Below are positions 34,920 to 43,356 of a stretch of DNA of 64,000 nucleotides, piece by piece. The stretch comes from Phocaeicola coprocola DSM 17136. GTDB lineage: Bacteria; Bacteroidota; Bacteroidia; Bacteroidales; Bacteroidaceae. Each line of letters opens with the position of its first letter. Within the stretch, counting starts at the first letter, position 1. Position numbers and translations under genes: made by a program. A model generated the notes under the pieces. The model ran no database searches. It saw nothing but the letters and a program-made list of their open reading frames with translations, and had not been told where the DNA came from. Where the stretch lies: the NCBI RefSeq assembly GCF_000154845.1, contig NZ_DS981510.1, forward strand, positions 1-64,000, in the 5' to 3' direction.

Positions 34920-35747
34920 TTAGAAAGCCTCCTTACGTTTCTTACTTGTAGCTATCAGATATATACCTAACAAAATAAGAGGCAGACTCAGCAGTTGTCC
35001 GATATTCAAAGTCATATTCACTTCTTCTGCAACTTGCGGATTTTTCATAAATTCCAGTCCAAATCGTGCACCAAAGAAAATCAAGAGAGAAACTCCAGTT
35101 ATCAGACCTATCCGCTTTTGAAGGTGAAATTTGTAATACATCAGCCATGAGGTTACTAAGGCTATCAAGCAATAGAGCATTTCGTATATCTGTGTAGGAT
35201 GACACGCTTGAGCTTCTCCATTCTGATTATACAAAGCTTGCCATTCACGAGAACGCACAAACTCAAATCCCCAAGGTAATGTAGTCGGGAAACCGAATAT
35301 TTCCGAATTCATCAGATTTCCGAAACGGATACACATGCAGACCACAGCTACCGCTGGAATCATACGATCGAAAAGCCACCACACATTTTTTTTCGTAACT
35401 TTCTTTGAGTACCAAACCAAAGCCAAAATCAAGGCAAATACTCCTCCATGACTGGCAAGTCCTCCTTTCCAGATTTTCAAAATCTCCAACGGATGTGCTC
35501 CATAATAATCCCACTCATAAAATAAGCAATGTCCTAATCGAGCTCCTATTACACTACTTACTATACAATATACAAACAATTTATCTGCCCAATAGTCAGG
35601 ATATCCTTCTTTTTTAAATAAACGCGATACTATTTCATAAGCGAAAATGAATCCGAGTCCCCACATCAATCCATACCAACGAATTTCAAGGGAGCCTAAA
35701 TGTACCAGAACAGGATCTACATCCCAAACAATACTTGCTAACGTCAT
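34920..35747 (-). CDS. lgt: Prolipoprotein diacylglyceryl transferase
   Basis: Transfers diacylglycerol from phosphatidylglycerol to the lipobox Cys of prelipoproteins in the inner membrane. 275 residues with about seven membrane helices; conserved GARLGHCLFYEW, the Lgt signature region RFGNLMNSEIFG (about 141-152) and HPTQIYE. Needed for the SusD, binding-protein and GH32 lipoproteins encoded nearby, though it is a housekeeping gene and not part of the fructan locus. Confidence 0.95.
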   Translation of the reverse strand: MTLASIVWDVDPVLVHLGSLEIRWYGLMWGLGFIFAYEIVSRLFKKEGYPDYWADKLFVYCIVSSVIGARLGHCLFYEWDYYGAHPLEILKIWKGGLASHGGVFALILALVWYSKKVTKKNVWWLFDRMIPAVAVVCMCIRFGNLMNSEIFGFPTTLPWGFEFVRSREWQALYNQNGEAQACHPTQIYEMLYCLIALVTSWLMYYKFHLQKRIGLITGVSLLIFFGARFGLEFMKNPQVAEEVNMTLNIGQLLSLPLILLGIYLIATSKKRKEAF

Positions 35748-35780
35748 AATTTATATTTCTTTGATATAGCCACAAAGGAA

Positions 35781-35821
35781 CAAAAAAAATCTCTTTCCCG
35801 AAACGATACAGGAAAGAGATT
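35781..35821 (-). terminator. Terminator of ddh
   Basis: GGAAAGAGATT and AATCTCTTTCC form an 11-bp stem; on the minus strand it is followed by TTTTTTTG. Confidence 0.85.
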
Positions 35822-35842
35822 TCAAAGTTATCTGAAAATTAA

Positions 35843-36742
35843 TTATACCAAATGAGCAATCAGTTCTTCACGGTCACCTTCCAACAAATCGATAACCGGA
35901 ACTTCAATCATTGTATAGCATCCCGGCTGCTGTTTCATAGAAGCACGGGCAACACATACCAATACTTGAGCTGTAAGAGCCGGATTGTTGATCTTCATAT
36001 CGAATTCGAACAACTGATTATGTGTCTTTCCAGATACACCCTTACGTACCAAGTTAACGCCATGACCAACATCATTCAAATCGTCTACACAAGGAACCTG
36101 AATTACATGAGTCTCGTCATTCACAAAATAAGGATCAGCTTTGATAGCAGTTTCTACAGTCTTGAAGTCTGCACCTTCTTCCAGTTCCACATAAACCATA
36201 CGGCGATGAATACCTGTTCCAACTGGAATTGTCATAGACAGTGCATCTTTCACGCCAGCAATAGCACGTACAGCTACAGAGTGTCCCATACTACGTCCCG
36301 GACCAAAGTTTGTATAAGTAATACCTTTAGGAGCAATAGCCTGCAACAAAGCGCGAACTACAGAATCACTTCCCGGATCCCATCCTGCAGAGATGATAGA
36401 TACAGCGTTGTGAGCTTTTGCTGTTTCTCCCAAAGAACGACGTAAATCTGTTATTTGTGTATGGATATCAAAGCTATCTACAGTATTAATACCCAAAGCC
36501 AATATTTCTTTTGCATACTTTTCTACGCTACGGGTTGGAGTAGCAAGAATAGCAACATCAACATTCTCCAATTCTTTTATATCCTTTACTACCGGATAGT
36601 TAGCCAACTCTGCCGGCTTGTTTTCAGCTCCATTACGACGTACAATACCTGCAACTTCGAAATCAGAAGCAGCTTCGAGTGCTTCCAATGTAAACTTTCC
36701 AATATTTCCGTAACCTACTACGGCTGCTCTAATTTTTCCCAT
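35843..36742 (-). CDS. ddh: meso-Diaminopimelate D-dehydrogenase
   Basis: NADPH-dependent enzyme that makes meso-diaminopimelate from tetrahydrodipicolinate in one step, for lysine and peptidoglycan. 299 residues from the ATG at 36742 (MGKIRAAVVGYGNIGK); the open frame continues to a TTG at 36769 but the Rossmann motif begins directly at this ATG. Conserved SAGWDPGSDS and NFGPGRSMGHSVAVRAI identify the family. It has its own terminator. Confidence 0.93.
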   Translation of the reverse strand: MGKIRAAVVGYGNIGKFTLEALEAASDFEVAGIVRRNGAENKPAELANYPVVKDIKELENVDVAILATPTRSVEKYAKEILALGINTVDSFDIHTQITDLRRSLGETAKAHNAVSIISAGWDPGSDSVVRALLQAIAPKGITYTNFGPGRSMGHSVAVRAIAGVKDALSMTIPVGTGIHRRMVYVELEEGADFKTVETAIKADPYFVNDETHVIQVPCVDDLNDVGHGVNLVRKGVSGKTHNQLFEFDMKINNPALTAQVLVCVARASMKQQPGCYTMIEVPVIDLLEGDREELIAHLV

Positions 36743-36772
36743 ATTATTTTTGATGTTTGAATTAATCAATAC

Positions 36773-36832
36773 TTCGGTAAATTTTTACCGAAAGATTAAA
36801 AGTTAAACAACAGAACCGGCAAAAGCTGGTTC
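36773..36832. repeat. Two inverted repeats upstream of ddh
   Basis: TTCGGTAAA-TT-TTTACCGAA (36773-36792) begins 31 bp upstream of the ddh start. A second hairpin, GAACCGGC-AAAA-GCTGGTTC (36813-36832, one G-U pair), follows. The first could be an operator or leader hairpin of ddh; no consensus -7 box is seen. Confidence 0.5.
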
Positions 36833-36943
36833 GGAAACACTAAAGAGGTCATTGAAATGTTGTCAAAAACGAATGGTTAAGCATGAAGAAATGTGCTGAA
36901 AAAGGAGAGCTAACATGCTGATAATAAAGGATGAAAGTATTGC

Positions 36944-38237
36944 ATGATTCGTTATTTCTTAGTAAATTAGAAGTCTCTGAACTCTTCTGATTATGACTAA
37001 AGAAACACTCCTTATGCAATACCAATCCGAGTGCCTGTCGGCTCTCAAATCAGTAGCGAATATACAAAAACCTTTTGAAAAAACGTTCATGGACACCATG
37101 AAATTATTCATGGCCATCCCGGATCGTATAAACTTCCTCCAATTGGGCAGATATGGCTGTTTCTCAGAACAGACTTATCGTAACCTTTTTGAGCATGAAA
37201 CTTTCGACTGGTTTGCGTTCAACGGCTCTATCATCAGCAAGCATCTCACAGGCAAAAGAAAAGCCATCGCCATCGATCCTTCCTATATTCCCAAATCAGG
37301 CAAGAAGACACCTTGGATAGGTTACTTCTGGTCTGGTTGTGCAGGAGAATACAAGCGTGGACTGGAAATCATGGGCATCGGTGTCATTGACATCGACAAT
37401 CATGAATGCATGACTTTAGGTTCCATTCAGACGCCGGATTGTAAGACCTTGGATAATATGGACAAGAGCCTCGTTGACTGGTACAGCAGCTATCTTATCA
37501 GTAGAAAAGACAAGCTACAGAGCCTGTCCAGAACGGTGGTTGCAGACGCATTCTTTTCCAAGGAAACATTCATAACACCTATGTGTGAGAACGATTTCCA
37601 TGTCATCAGCCGCTTTCGGAATGACGTAATCCTGTACTATCCGACATTGGAGCAGAAAACAGGAAAACGTGGTCATCCCAAGTGGTTTGACGGCAGGATT
37701 GACTTTGCCAATCTGGATTTGACCCGGTGCAAGGAATACGAGGTGAACAAAGGAAAGCTATACGGATTGAGGGTATATGCAAAAGCTCTCAAAAGGTATG
37801 TTTCCTTAGCCGTCTGGTATCCGATGGACGGGAGGACAGACAAGTGGCAGCTTTACTTCTCTACAGACGATTCCATGGATGGACGTGAGGTGCTGGATTA
37901 TTACAGAACCAGGTTCCAACTGGAATTTTGCTTTAGAGATGGCAAGCAGCATGCAGGAATCACCAACTGCCAGTCAACCGACTTCAGGAAGTTGGATTTT
38001 CACTTCAATGCATCGCTCGCAGCTGTCAACTTGGCCAAAGCGGCATGTAAGAGGCTCGGAATAGCCTATTCCATATCCTCTTGCAAGTCATTCATACACA
38101 ATGCTTATATGCTTGAACGATTTATTTGCGTGTTCGGGATTAACCCAGACATGCAAGTTATTGACAAACTTTTCAAAGAACTCATTTTATTTACTGCCAG
38201 AGCCGCTTAGGCTTGGCGAATTTTTAACGAACTATTA
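36944..38237 (+). mobile_element. Complete copy of the left-edge IS4-type element (left boundary approximate)
   Basis: The right end is set by divergence from the copy at 1-684. A weak terminal inverted repeat (ATGATTCGTTA at 36944 against ATAGTTCGTTA read from the right end) suggests the left boundary. I could not find a convincing target duplication. The element lies between ddh and an AraC-type gene, in the same orientation as the left-edge copy. Confidence 0.75.
36993..38210 (+). CDS. IS4-superfamily DDE transposase, full length
   Basis: 405 residues. First catalytic Asp in AIDPSYIPKSG (about 90), second in VVADAFFSKETF (about 184), Glu in YRTRFQLEFCFRDGK with the IS4 Y-2-R-3-E-6-K signature (about 311). 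Frame intact. Its last 218 codons match the partial gene at the left edge of the window exactly as far as I can see, which points to recent transposition or gene conversion. Confidence 0.93.
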   Translation: MTKETLLMQYQSECLSALKSVANIQKPFEKTFMDTMKLFMAIPDRINFLQLGRYGCFSEQTYRNLFEHETFDWFAFNGSIISKHLTGKRKAIAIDPSYIPKSGKKTPWIGYFWSGCAGEYKRGLEIMGIGVIDIDNHECMTLGSIQTPDCKTLDNMDKSLVDWYSSYLISRKDKLQSLSRTVVADAFFSKETFITPMCENDFHVISRFRNDVILYYPTLEQKTGKRGHPKWFDGRIDFANLDLTRCKEYEVNKGKLYGLRVYAKALKRYVSLAVWYPMDGRTDKWQLYFSTDDSMDGREVLDYYRTRFQLEFCFRDGKQHAGITNCQSTDFRKLDFHFNASLAAVNLAKAACKRLGIAYSISSCKSFIHNAYMLERFICVFGINPDMQVIDKLFKELILFTARAA

Positions 38238-38258
38238 ATTATTATAAAGGTAAGATAA

Positions 38259-39110
38259 ATGAAACGAATAAACTCATTAGAGTCTCTACCAGAAAACATA
38301 GATATATTGACGGGTATTGACCTTATAGGCAACATAAAAAGGCTTTTTAAGACTCCTGCCCAGATGCCTGGATGCCTGTTCTTGTTGTGTATCCGAGGAA
38401 ACTGTTCTATTACTATACATTTAAGCAAATATGAACTGAAGAAAAATTCCATAGCTATAATTTTCCCGCATCAGTTTGTACAAGTCATGGAAGAAAGCAA
38501 TGACTGTCGCTTTATATTTGTCGGATTTTCAAAAAAGTTAATCCAAAGTCCTCCTTTATTCTCTCGAATGATAGAATACACCCCCTCCATTTTTGAGAAA
38601 CCGGTAATAGAGCTAAGACCTGAAGTAGCAGAAATATTTTATGAATACTTCAAAGTCTTGACAAAGGCGATGAGACTGCCCAACAGTTTTATCAAGGACG
38701 AACAGGCAGATCTTATTTGCAGCCAGCTGATTATGGGATTAGGAAATATTTATAAGCAAGGAGAAAGCAACGAACGTCCGCATTATAACCGAAATCAGGA
38801 GATTGTAAAAGAGTTGGTACGCGTTGTGATAGAAAATTACAGATCGGAACGTAATATATCTTTCTATGCCGAGAAAATGCATCTTTCACCTCAGCATCTC
38901 AGCACTACCATAAAGAAAACTACGGGAAAAACGTTGACTGACATTATTTCGACTTTCGTCATACGGGATGCTCAGGCAAAACTCCGTTCTACCGAACTCA
39001 CTATCCAAGAGATAGCCTATTCACTCAATTTCCCCGATATCTCATTTTTCGGGAAATATTTTAAGCGATATACAGGCATGTCGCCCAAACAATATCGGAA
39101 TATGGAATAG
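38259..39110 (+). CDS. AraC-family transcriptional regulator
   Basis: 283 residues with an N-terminal cupin-like sensing domain (about 1-150) and a C-terminal double helix-turn-helix (about 185-283): SFYAEKMHLSPQHLSTTIKK and IQEIAYSLNFPDISFFGKYFKRYTGMSPKQYR, a clear AraC signature. The inducer and targets are unknown. The IS at 36944-38237 ends 21 bp before the start codon, so the native promoter has been pushed away or replaced. Confidence 0.9.
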   Translation: MKRINSLESLPENIDILTGIDLIGNIKRLFKTPAQMPGCLFLLCIRGNCSITIHLSKYELKKNSIAIIFPHQFVQVMEESNDCRFIFVGFSKKLIQSPPLFSRMIEYTPSIFEKPVIELRPEVAEIFYEYFKVLTKAMRLPNSFIKDEQADLICSQLIMGLGNIYKQGESNERPHYNRNQEIVKELVRVVIENYRSERNISFYAEKMHLSPQHLSTTIKKTTGKTLTDIISTFVIRDAQAKLRSTELTIQEIAYSLNFPDISFFGKYFKRYTGMSPKQYRNME

Positions 39111-39131
39111 TTGGAAAAATCCAACTATTCC
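39104..39131. terminator. Bidirectional terminator overlapping the ends of araC-type and DUF308 genes
   Basis: GGAATAGTTGGA-AAAA-TCCAACTATTCC is a perfect 12-bp stem that contains the last codons and stop of the AraC gene and the stop of the convergent DUF308 gene. Confidence 0.75.
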
Positions 39132-39685
39132 TCTATAATTGTTACATCTGTGATATTCTTATTCCGTTTGCGGTGATAAAACAACAAGCGAATCAGATCG
39201 TTTACCGCATATACAATGGCTGTTACTCCCAAAACAATAAACGGAACGGTAGCTGCCTGGAACGGATTGAACAAAATAACAACACCAGATGCCAGAATCA
39301 ACACAGAAACCAGATAGAAAAGAAGAGGTACCTTTACCGCTTGACGCACAGATATAAAGTTTATCAGCTGTGACAATCCTCCTAACACAAGCAGCGCTCC
39401 AAGCAAGTACATTAAGATATTTACAAAAAATTCCGGCATTATCATCAGCCAAAATCCCAATAAAGTACTTCCCAATGCAACAATAGGAAATGACCTGCGC
39501 ATTTCTACATCCTTATGTCGGGAAGCAGCATAGTAAGAGAATAACCCAAACAAACCTGGTAACAAGAAAAGTACTCCTACCGTTATTACTAAATAAATAA
39601 TAGCGGCTTCAGGCCATACAACTAGCAAAATTCCGATTGCCAATGCACATAAGCTACTTATCGCAGCATAATTCAATGATTTCAT
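39125..39685 (-). CDS. DUF308/HdeD-family membrane protein
   Basis: 186 residues with six predicted membrane helices in pairs and a basic then acidic tail (YHRKRNKN...TIIEE). HdeD in E. coli is an inner-membrane protein linked to acid resistance; no function is established for this branch. No recognisable promoter. Confidence 0.8.
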   Translation of the reverse strand: MKSLNYAAISSLCALAIGILLVVWPEAAIIYLVITVGVLFLLPGLFGLFSYYAASRHKDVEMRRSFPIVALGSTLLGFWLMIMPEFFVNILMYLLGALLVLGGLSQLINFISVRQAVKVPLLFYLVSVLILASGVVILFNPFQAATVPFIVLGVTAIVYAVNDLIRLLFYHRKRNKNITDVTIIEE

Positions 39686-39906
39686 ACACTTTTAATTTAT
39701 TATCTATTACGAATATATCTTATTCTATCTATATAAACAAATAAAAACACCAATTTACCTAAAAGACTGTCACTTTTTTAAAGCAAGTCTATTCTCGTCC
39801 TTCTGATACCCCATTAACAGAACTCTTTACACTCATCAGCCAGTAAGGTAACCAGGAAATTTTATAGTTTTCTTCTGTTAAATTCATAAAAAAAGTAGTT
39901 TTTTAC

Positions 39907-39936
39907 TTGCAAATCCGCAAATTATCTCTACTTTTG
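39907..39936 (+). promoter_or_regulatory. trp operon promoter
   Basis: TTG (39907-39909), 19 bp, then TACTTTTG (39929-39936): both elements of the Bacteroides housekeeping promoter at the right spacing. The transcript should start near 39942, about 26 nt before the leader peptide. Confidence 0.85.
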
Positions 39937-39967
39937 CAACATACAAACAAGTTATAGTTCACGTGTT

Positions 39968-40063
39968 ATGAAACAAACAATGGTAAATACATTTTTCTGG
40001 TGGCACCTCTTGCAGCTTCAAAAAGTCGTAAGGGAACATCAGTCATGTGTATATATACCATAA
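39968..40063 (+). CDS. trpL: trp leader peptide (31 codons) with tandem Trp codons
   Basis: A short frame starting MKQTMVNTFFWWHLL has two adjacent TGG codons (39998-40003) as residues 11-12. It lies between the promoter and a strong terminator that precedes trpB. A ribosome starved for Trp-tRNA would stall at these codons. The 31-residue product itself probably has no function. Confidence 0.88.
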   Translation: MKQTMVNTFFWWHLLQLQKVVREHQSCVYIP

Positions 40064-40119
40064 TAAATATATAGTAAAAATATAGCAAAGGGCTGTCGTA
40101 CTTACGACAGCCCTTTTTG
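40025..40119 (+). promoter_or_regulatory. trp attenuator: terminator hairpin with competing antiterminator
   Basis: The arms 40087-40100 (AAAGGGCTGTCGTA) and 40103-40116 form a very strong stem followed by TTTTTGTTTTTT. GTCGTAAG at 40025-40032, inside the leader gene, is complementary to CTTACGAC at 40101-40108, the 3' side of the terminator top. A ribosome stalled at 39998-40003 leaves 40025-40032 free to pair and disrupt the terminator; one that reaches the stop at 40063 covers it, and the terminator forms. This is the layout of ribosome-mediated attenuation. Confidence 0.82.
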
Positions 40120-40149
40120 TTTTTTATCACTTTCCAACAGAATAATTTT

Positions 40150-41340
40150 ATGAAAACTTATCAAGTAGACAAAAACGGTTTTTACGGAAACTTCGGCGGA
40201 GCATATATTCCCGAAATCCTCCATCAGTGTGTACAGAATCTGAAAAACGCATACCTGAAAGTCATGGAAACAGAAGAGTTCAAACAGGAATTCGCTCAAC
40301 TTCTCCGCGACTATGTAGGACGTCCATCACCCCTGTATCTGGCAAAACGGCTTTCCGATAAATACGGATGTAAAATCTATCTGAAACGGGAAGACCTGAA
40401 TCACACAGGAGCGCATAAAATCAACAATGCCATCGGACAGGTACTTCTAGCACGCCGCATGGGCAAAAAACGTATCATTGCCGAAACCGGAGCCGGCCAA
40501 CACGGTGTAGCCACTGCTACTGTCTGTGCGCTAATGGATATGGAATGTATCGTATACATGGGAAAAACCGATGTAGAGCGCCAGCACATTAACGTAGAAA
40601 AAATGAAAATGCTGGGAGCAACAGTACGCCCTGTCACTTCTGGCAACATGACATTGAAAGATGCTACAAACGAAGCAATCCGCGACTGGTGCTGCCATCC
40701 GGATGATACGTACTATCTCATTGGCTCAACCGTAGGTCCTCATCCTTATCCCGATATGGTAGCCCGCTTGCAATCTGTCATCAGCGAAGAAATAAGAAAA
40801 CAACTTTTGGAGCATGAAATGCGAGATTATCCGGATTACCTGATAGCATGCGTCGGAGGAGGCAGCAACGCTGCCGGTACAATTTATCACTACATCGATG
40901 ATGAACGTGTAAAAATCGTTCTGGCAGAAGCTGGTGGAAAGGGTATACACAGTGGTATGTCAGCGGCAACTATTCAGCTGGGGCGCCTAGGCATCATCCA
41001 TGGTTCAAAAACATTGCTTATACAGGACGAAGACGGACAGATTATCGAACCTTATTCCATATCTGCCGGACTAGACTATCCGGGCATCGGTCCCATGCAT
41101 GCCAATCTTGCCGCACAACATCGCGCCACCGTATTGGCCATCAACGACGATGAAGCAATTAGTGCAGCCTACGAACTGACCAGACTCGAAGGAATCATTC
41201 CCGCATTAGAGTCGGCACATGCACTGGGAGCTCTCAGCAAAATCAAATTCAAGCCCAGCGATATTGTTGTCCTGACTGTTTCAGGAAGAGGTGACAAGGA
41301 TATCGAAACCTATTTAGATAATCAACCCTATAATGACTAA
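40150..41340 (+). CDS. trpB: Tryptophan synthase beta chain
   Basis: Condenses indole with serine using PLP. 396 residues; PLP Lys in [13 protein letters not shown] (about 87), [12 protein letters not shown] and the phosphate-binding GGGSNAAGT loop are conserved. The open frame reaches a TTG at 40117, but that lies in the terminator stem, so the ATG at 40150 ([10 protein letters not shown]) is the start. First structural gene of the operon; the trpB-first order is common in Bacteroides. Confidence 0.97.
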   Translation: MKTYQVDKNGFYGNFGGAYIPEILHQCVQNLKNAYLKVMETEEFKQEFAQLLRDYVGRPSPLYLAKRLSDKYGCKIYLKREDLNHTGAHKINNAIGQVLLARRMGKKRIIAETGAGQHGVATATVCALMDMECIVYMGKTDVERQHINVEKMKMLGATVRPVTSGNMTLKDATNEAIRDWCCHPDDTYYLIGSTVGPHPYPDMVARLQSVISEEIRKQLLEHEMRDYPDYLIACVGGGSNAAGTIYHYIDDERVKIVLAEAGGKGIHSGMSAATIQLGRLGIIHGSKTLLIQDEDGQIIEPYSISAGLDYPGIGPMHANLAAQHRATVLAINDDEAISAAYELTRLEGIIPALESAHALGALSKIKFKPSDIVVLTVSGRGDKDIETYLDNQPYND

Positions 41341-41366
41341 GTCACAATTTTATAAGTTACAATACA

Positions 41367-42767
41367 ATGAAAACATATACATATCATACAGCACATAAAG
41401 TATTGTTAGGCGATTTACATACTCCGGTAAGCACCTATCTCAAGGTACGCGATCTCTTCCCTCAAAGCGCACTCATGGAGAGTTCCGACTATCACGGAAG
41501 CGAAAACAACCGTTCGTTTATTGCCTTCAATCCGATAGCAAGCATCAGTATCAATCATGGAACAGCAACTATGAATTTTCCCGATGATACCTGCATGGAA
41601 AAAGAACTTGGTACAAACTTTACGGCAGAAGATGCCATCAACGGTTTTCTGTCGTGCTTCAGTATAGAAGGAGAATACTCTCATTATTGCGGATTATATG
41701 GATATACCACATTCAATGCCGTACGTTACTTCGAAGACATACCGGTAAAAGACAGCCACGAACCGAAAAATGATGCTCCGGAAATACTTTACATTTTATA
41801 CAAATACCTGATTGTCTTCAATGATTTCAAAAGCGAAATGGTATTGATCGAGATGCAGGACAGTCAGGAAAAAAGTCACATAGGTGAAATAGAGAAAGCT
41901 ATAAACAACCGAAACTATACGACTTATGATTTTCATCCTACAGGTGAAACTACCAGTACACTGACCGATGAAGAACATAAAGCCAATATCCGCAAAGGCA
42001 TAGCACACTGTATGCGGGGAGATGTCTTTCAGGTAGTTCTCTCACGGCGATTTATTCAAAAGTTTCAGGGAGACGATTTCAAGCTGTACCGTGCACTGAG
42101 AAGCATCAATCCGTCACCATATCTGTTTTATTTTGACTTCGGAGGCTTCCGCATCTTCGGTTCATCTCCAGAAACACACTGTAAAGTAGAAAACGGACAG
42201 GCTACTATCGATCCGATAGCCGGAACTACCCGACGCAGTGGAGATAAAGAAACAGACAGCCAACTGACAGCTTCACTGCTTGCCGACCCGAAAGAGAATG
42301 CAGAACACGTCATGCTGGTCGATCTGGCACGAAATGACCTGAGCCGCAACTGCCACAACACACATATTGAGTTTTTCAAAGAGCCTCAATATTACAGTCA
42401 TGTTATTCACCTGGTAAGTCGTGTAAGCGGAACACTCAGTGAAACAACCAATTCGGTACGTACATTCATCGATACCTTTCCAGCCGGAACATTGAGTGGT
42501 GCTCCCAAGGTACGTGCCATGCAGCTCATCAGTGAAATAGAACCACATAATCGTGGCGTATACGGAGGATGTATCGGATTTATCGGACTAAACGGCGCGC
42601 TAAATCAGGCCATTACCATACGTACTTTTGTAAGCCGCAATAATGAGCTTTGGTTTCAGGCGGGAGGCGGCATTACAGCATTAAGCAATGAAGAGAATGA
42701 ATTACAAGAAGTAAACAACAAGCTGGGAGCTTTGAAAAAAGCGATCCTTCTGGCAGAACAATTATAA
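41367..42767 (+). CDS. trpE: Anthranilate synthase component I
   Basis: 466 residues of the chorismate-binding family. The C-terminal half has DPIAGTTRRSG, ENAEHVMLVDLARNDL, TFPAGTLSGAPKVRAM and the GGG-I-T-A end typical of TrpE. Works with TrpG, encoded 10 bp downstream, to make anthranilate from chorismate and glutamine. An N-terminal tryptophan feedback site of the type LLESS is seen as LMESSD (about residue 37). Confidence 0.96.
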   Translation: MKTYTYHTAHKVLLGDLHTPVSTYLKVRDLFPQSALMESSDYHGSENNRSFIAFNPIASISINHGTATMNFPDDTCMEKELGTNFTAEDAINGFLSCFSIEGEYSHYCGLYGYTTFNAVRYFEDIPVKDSHEPKNDAPEILYILYKYLIVFNDFKSEMVLIEMQDSQEKSHIGEIEKAINNRNYTTYDFHPTGETTSTLTDEEHKANIRKGIAHCMRGDVFQVVLSRRFIQKFQGDDFKLYRALRSINPSPYLFYFDFGGFRIFGSSPETHCKVENGQATIDPIAGTTRRSGDKETDSQLTASLLADPKENAEHVMLVDLARNDLSRNCHNTHIEFFKEPQYYSHVIHLVSRVSGTLSETTNSVRTFIDTFPAGTLSGAPKVRAMQLISEIEPHNRGVYGGCIGFIGLNGALNQAITIRTFVSRNNELWFQAGGGITALSNEENELQEVNNKLGALKKAILLAEQL

Positions 42768-42777
42768 TCATCCGACA

Positions 42778-43341
42778 ATGAAAATAGTTATCATAGACAA
42801 TTATGACTCGTTTACCTATAATCTGAGTCACCTGATAAAAGAGCTTGGAGCAGAAGTAACGGTACTACGAAACGACTGTTTCCATATAGAAGATTTAGAG
42901 AAATTCGACAAGATAGTGCTTTCCCCAGGTCCGGGAATCCCCAGTGAAGCAGGTCTGCTGCTGGATGTCATTAAAAATTATGCCGATCGAAAGCCTATTC
43001 TAGGAGTCTGTCTTGGTGAACAAGCCATCGGAGAAGTCTTCGGAGGCAGCCTGATAAACCTCGACACAGTATTCCACGGCATACAAAGTCCGGTAGAAAT
43101 CGTTGCAGACGACTATATCTTCTGCGGATTACCCCATGAAATACCCGTCGGACGTTATCACTCGTGGGTAGTAGACACAAAAGATTTTCCCACTTGTCTG
43201 GAAATTACAGCCAGAAGTCGCGAAGGATATATCATGGCATTGCGCCACCGTCAGTATGACATCTGCGGAATACAGTTTCATCCGGAATCTATACTTACTC
43301 CCGATGGCAAACAAATGATACAAAACTGGTTAAACCACTAA
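42778..43341 (+). CDS. trpG: Anthranilate synthase component II, glutamine amidotransferase
   Basis: 187 residues, class I amidotransferase: DNYDSFTYNL at the start, LSPGPGIP, nucleophile Cys in LGVCLGEQAIGE (about 78) and catalytic His-Glu in QFHPESILTP. Provides ammonia to TrpE. Not fused to TrpD as in enterobacteria. Confidence 0.95.
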   Translation: MKIVIIDNYDSFTYNLSHLIKELGAEVTVLRNDCFHIEDLEKFDKIVLSPGPGIPSEAGLLLDVIKNYADRKPILGVCLGEQAIGEVFGGSLINLDTVFHGIQSPVEIVADDYIFCGLPHEIPVGRYHSWVVDTKDFPTCLEITARSREGYIMALRHRQYDICGIQFHPESILTPDGKQMIQNWLNH

Positions 43342-43356
43342 AAAACAGCTACTACA

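Noticed and set aside
1-38237. Composite transposon bounded by the two IS4-type copies
   Set aside because: The enclosed genes are housekeeping and conserved Bacteroides chromosomal clusters (arg, lgt, ddh), not cargo; independent insertions are simpler. No 36-kb target duplication could be shown.
36924-38250. ATAAAGG on both sides of the second IS copy (36924-36930, 38244-38250) as target duplication
   Set aside because: The right copy is 6 bp beyond the point where the two IS copies diverge, so it is not adjacent to the element end.
40117-40149. Longer trpB start (TTG at 40117)
   Set aside because: It lies in the attenuator terminator; the family N-terminus begins at the ATG at 40150.
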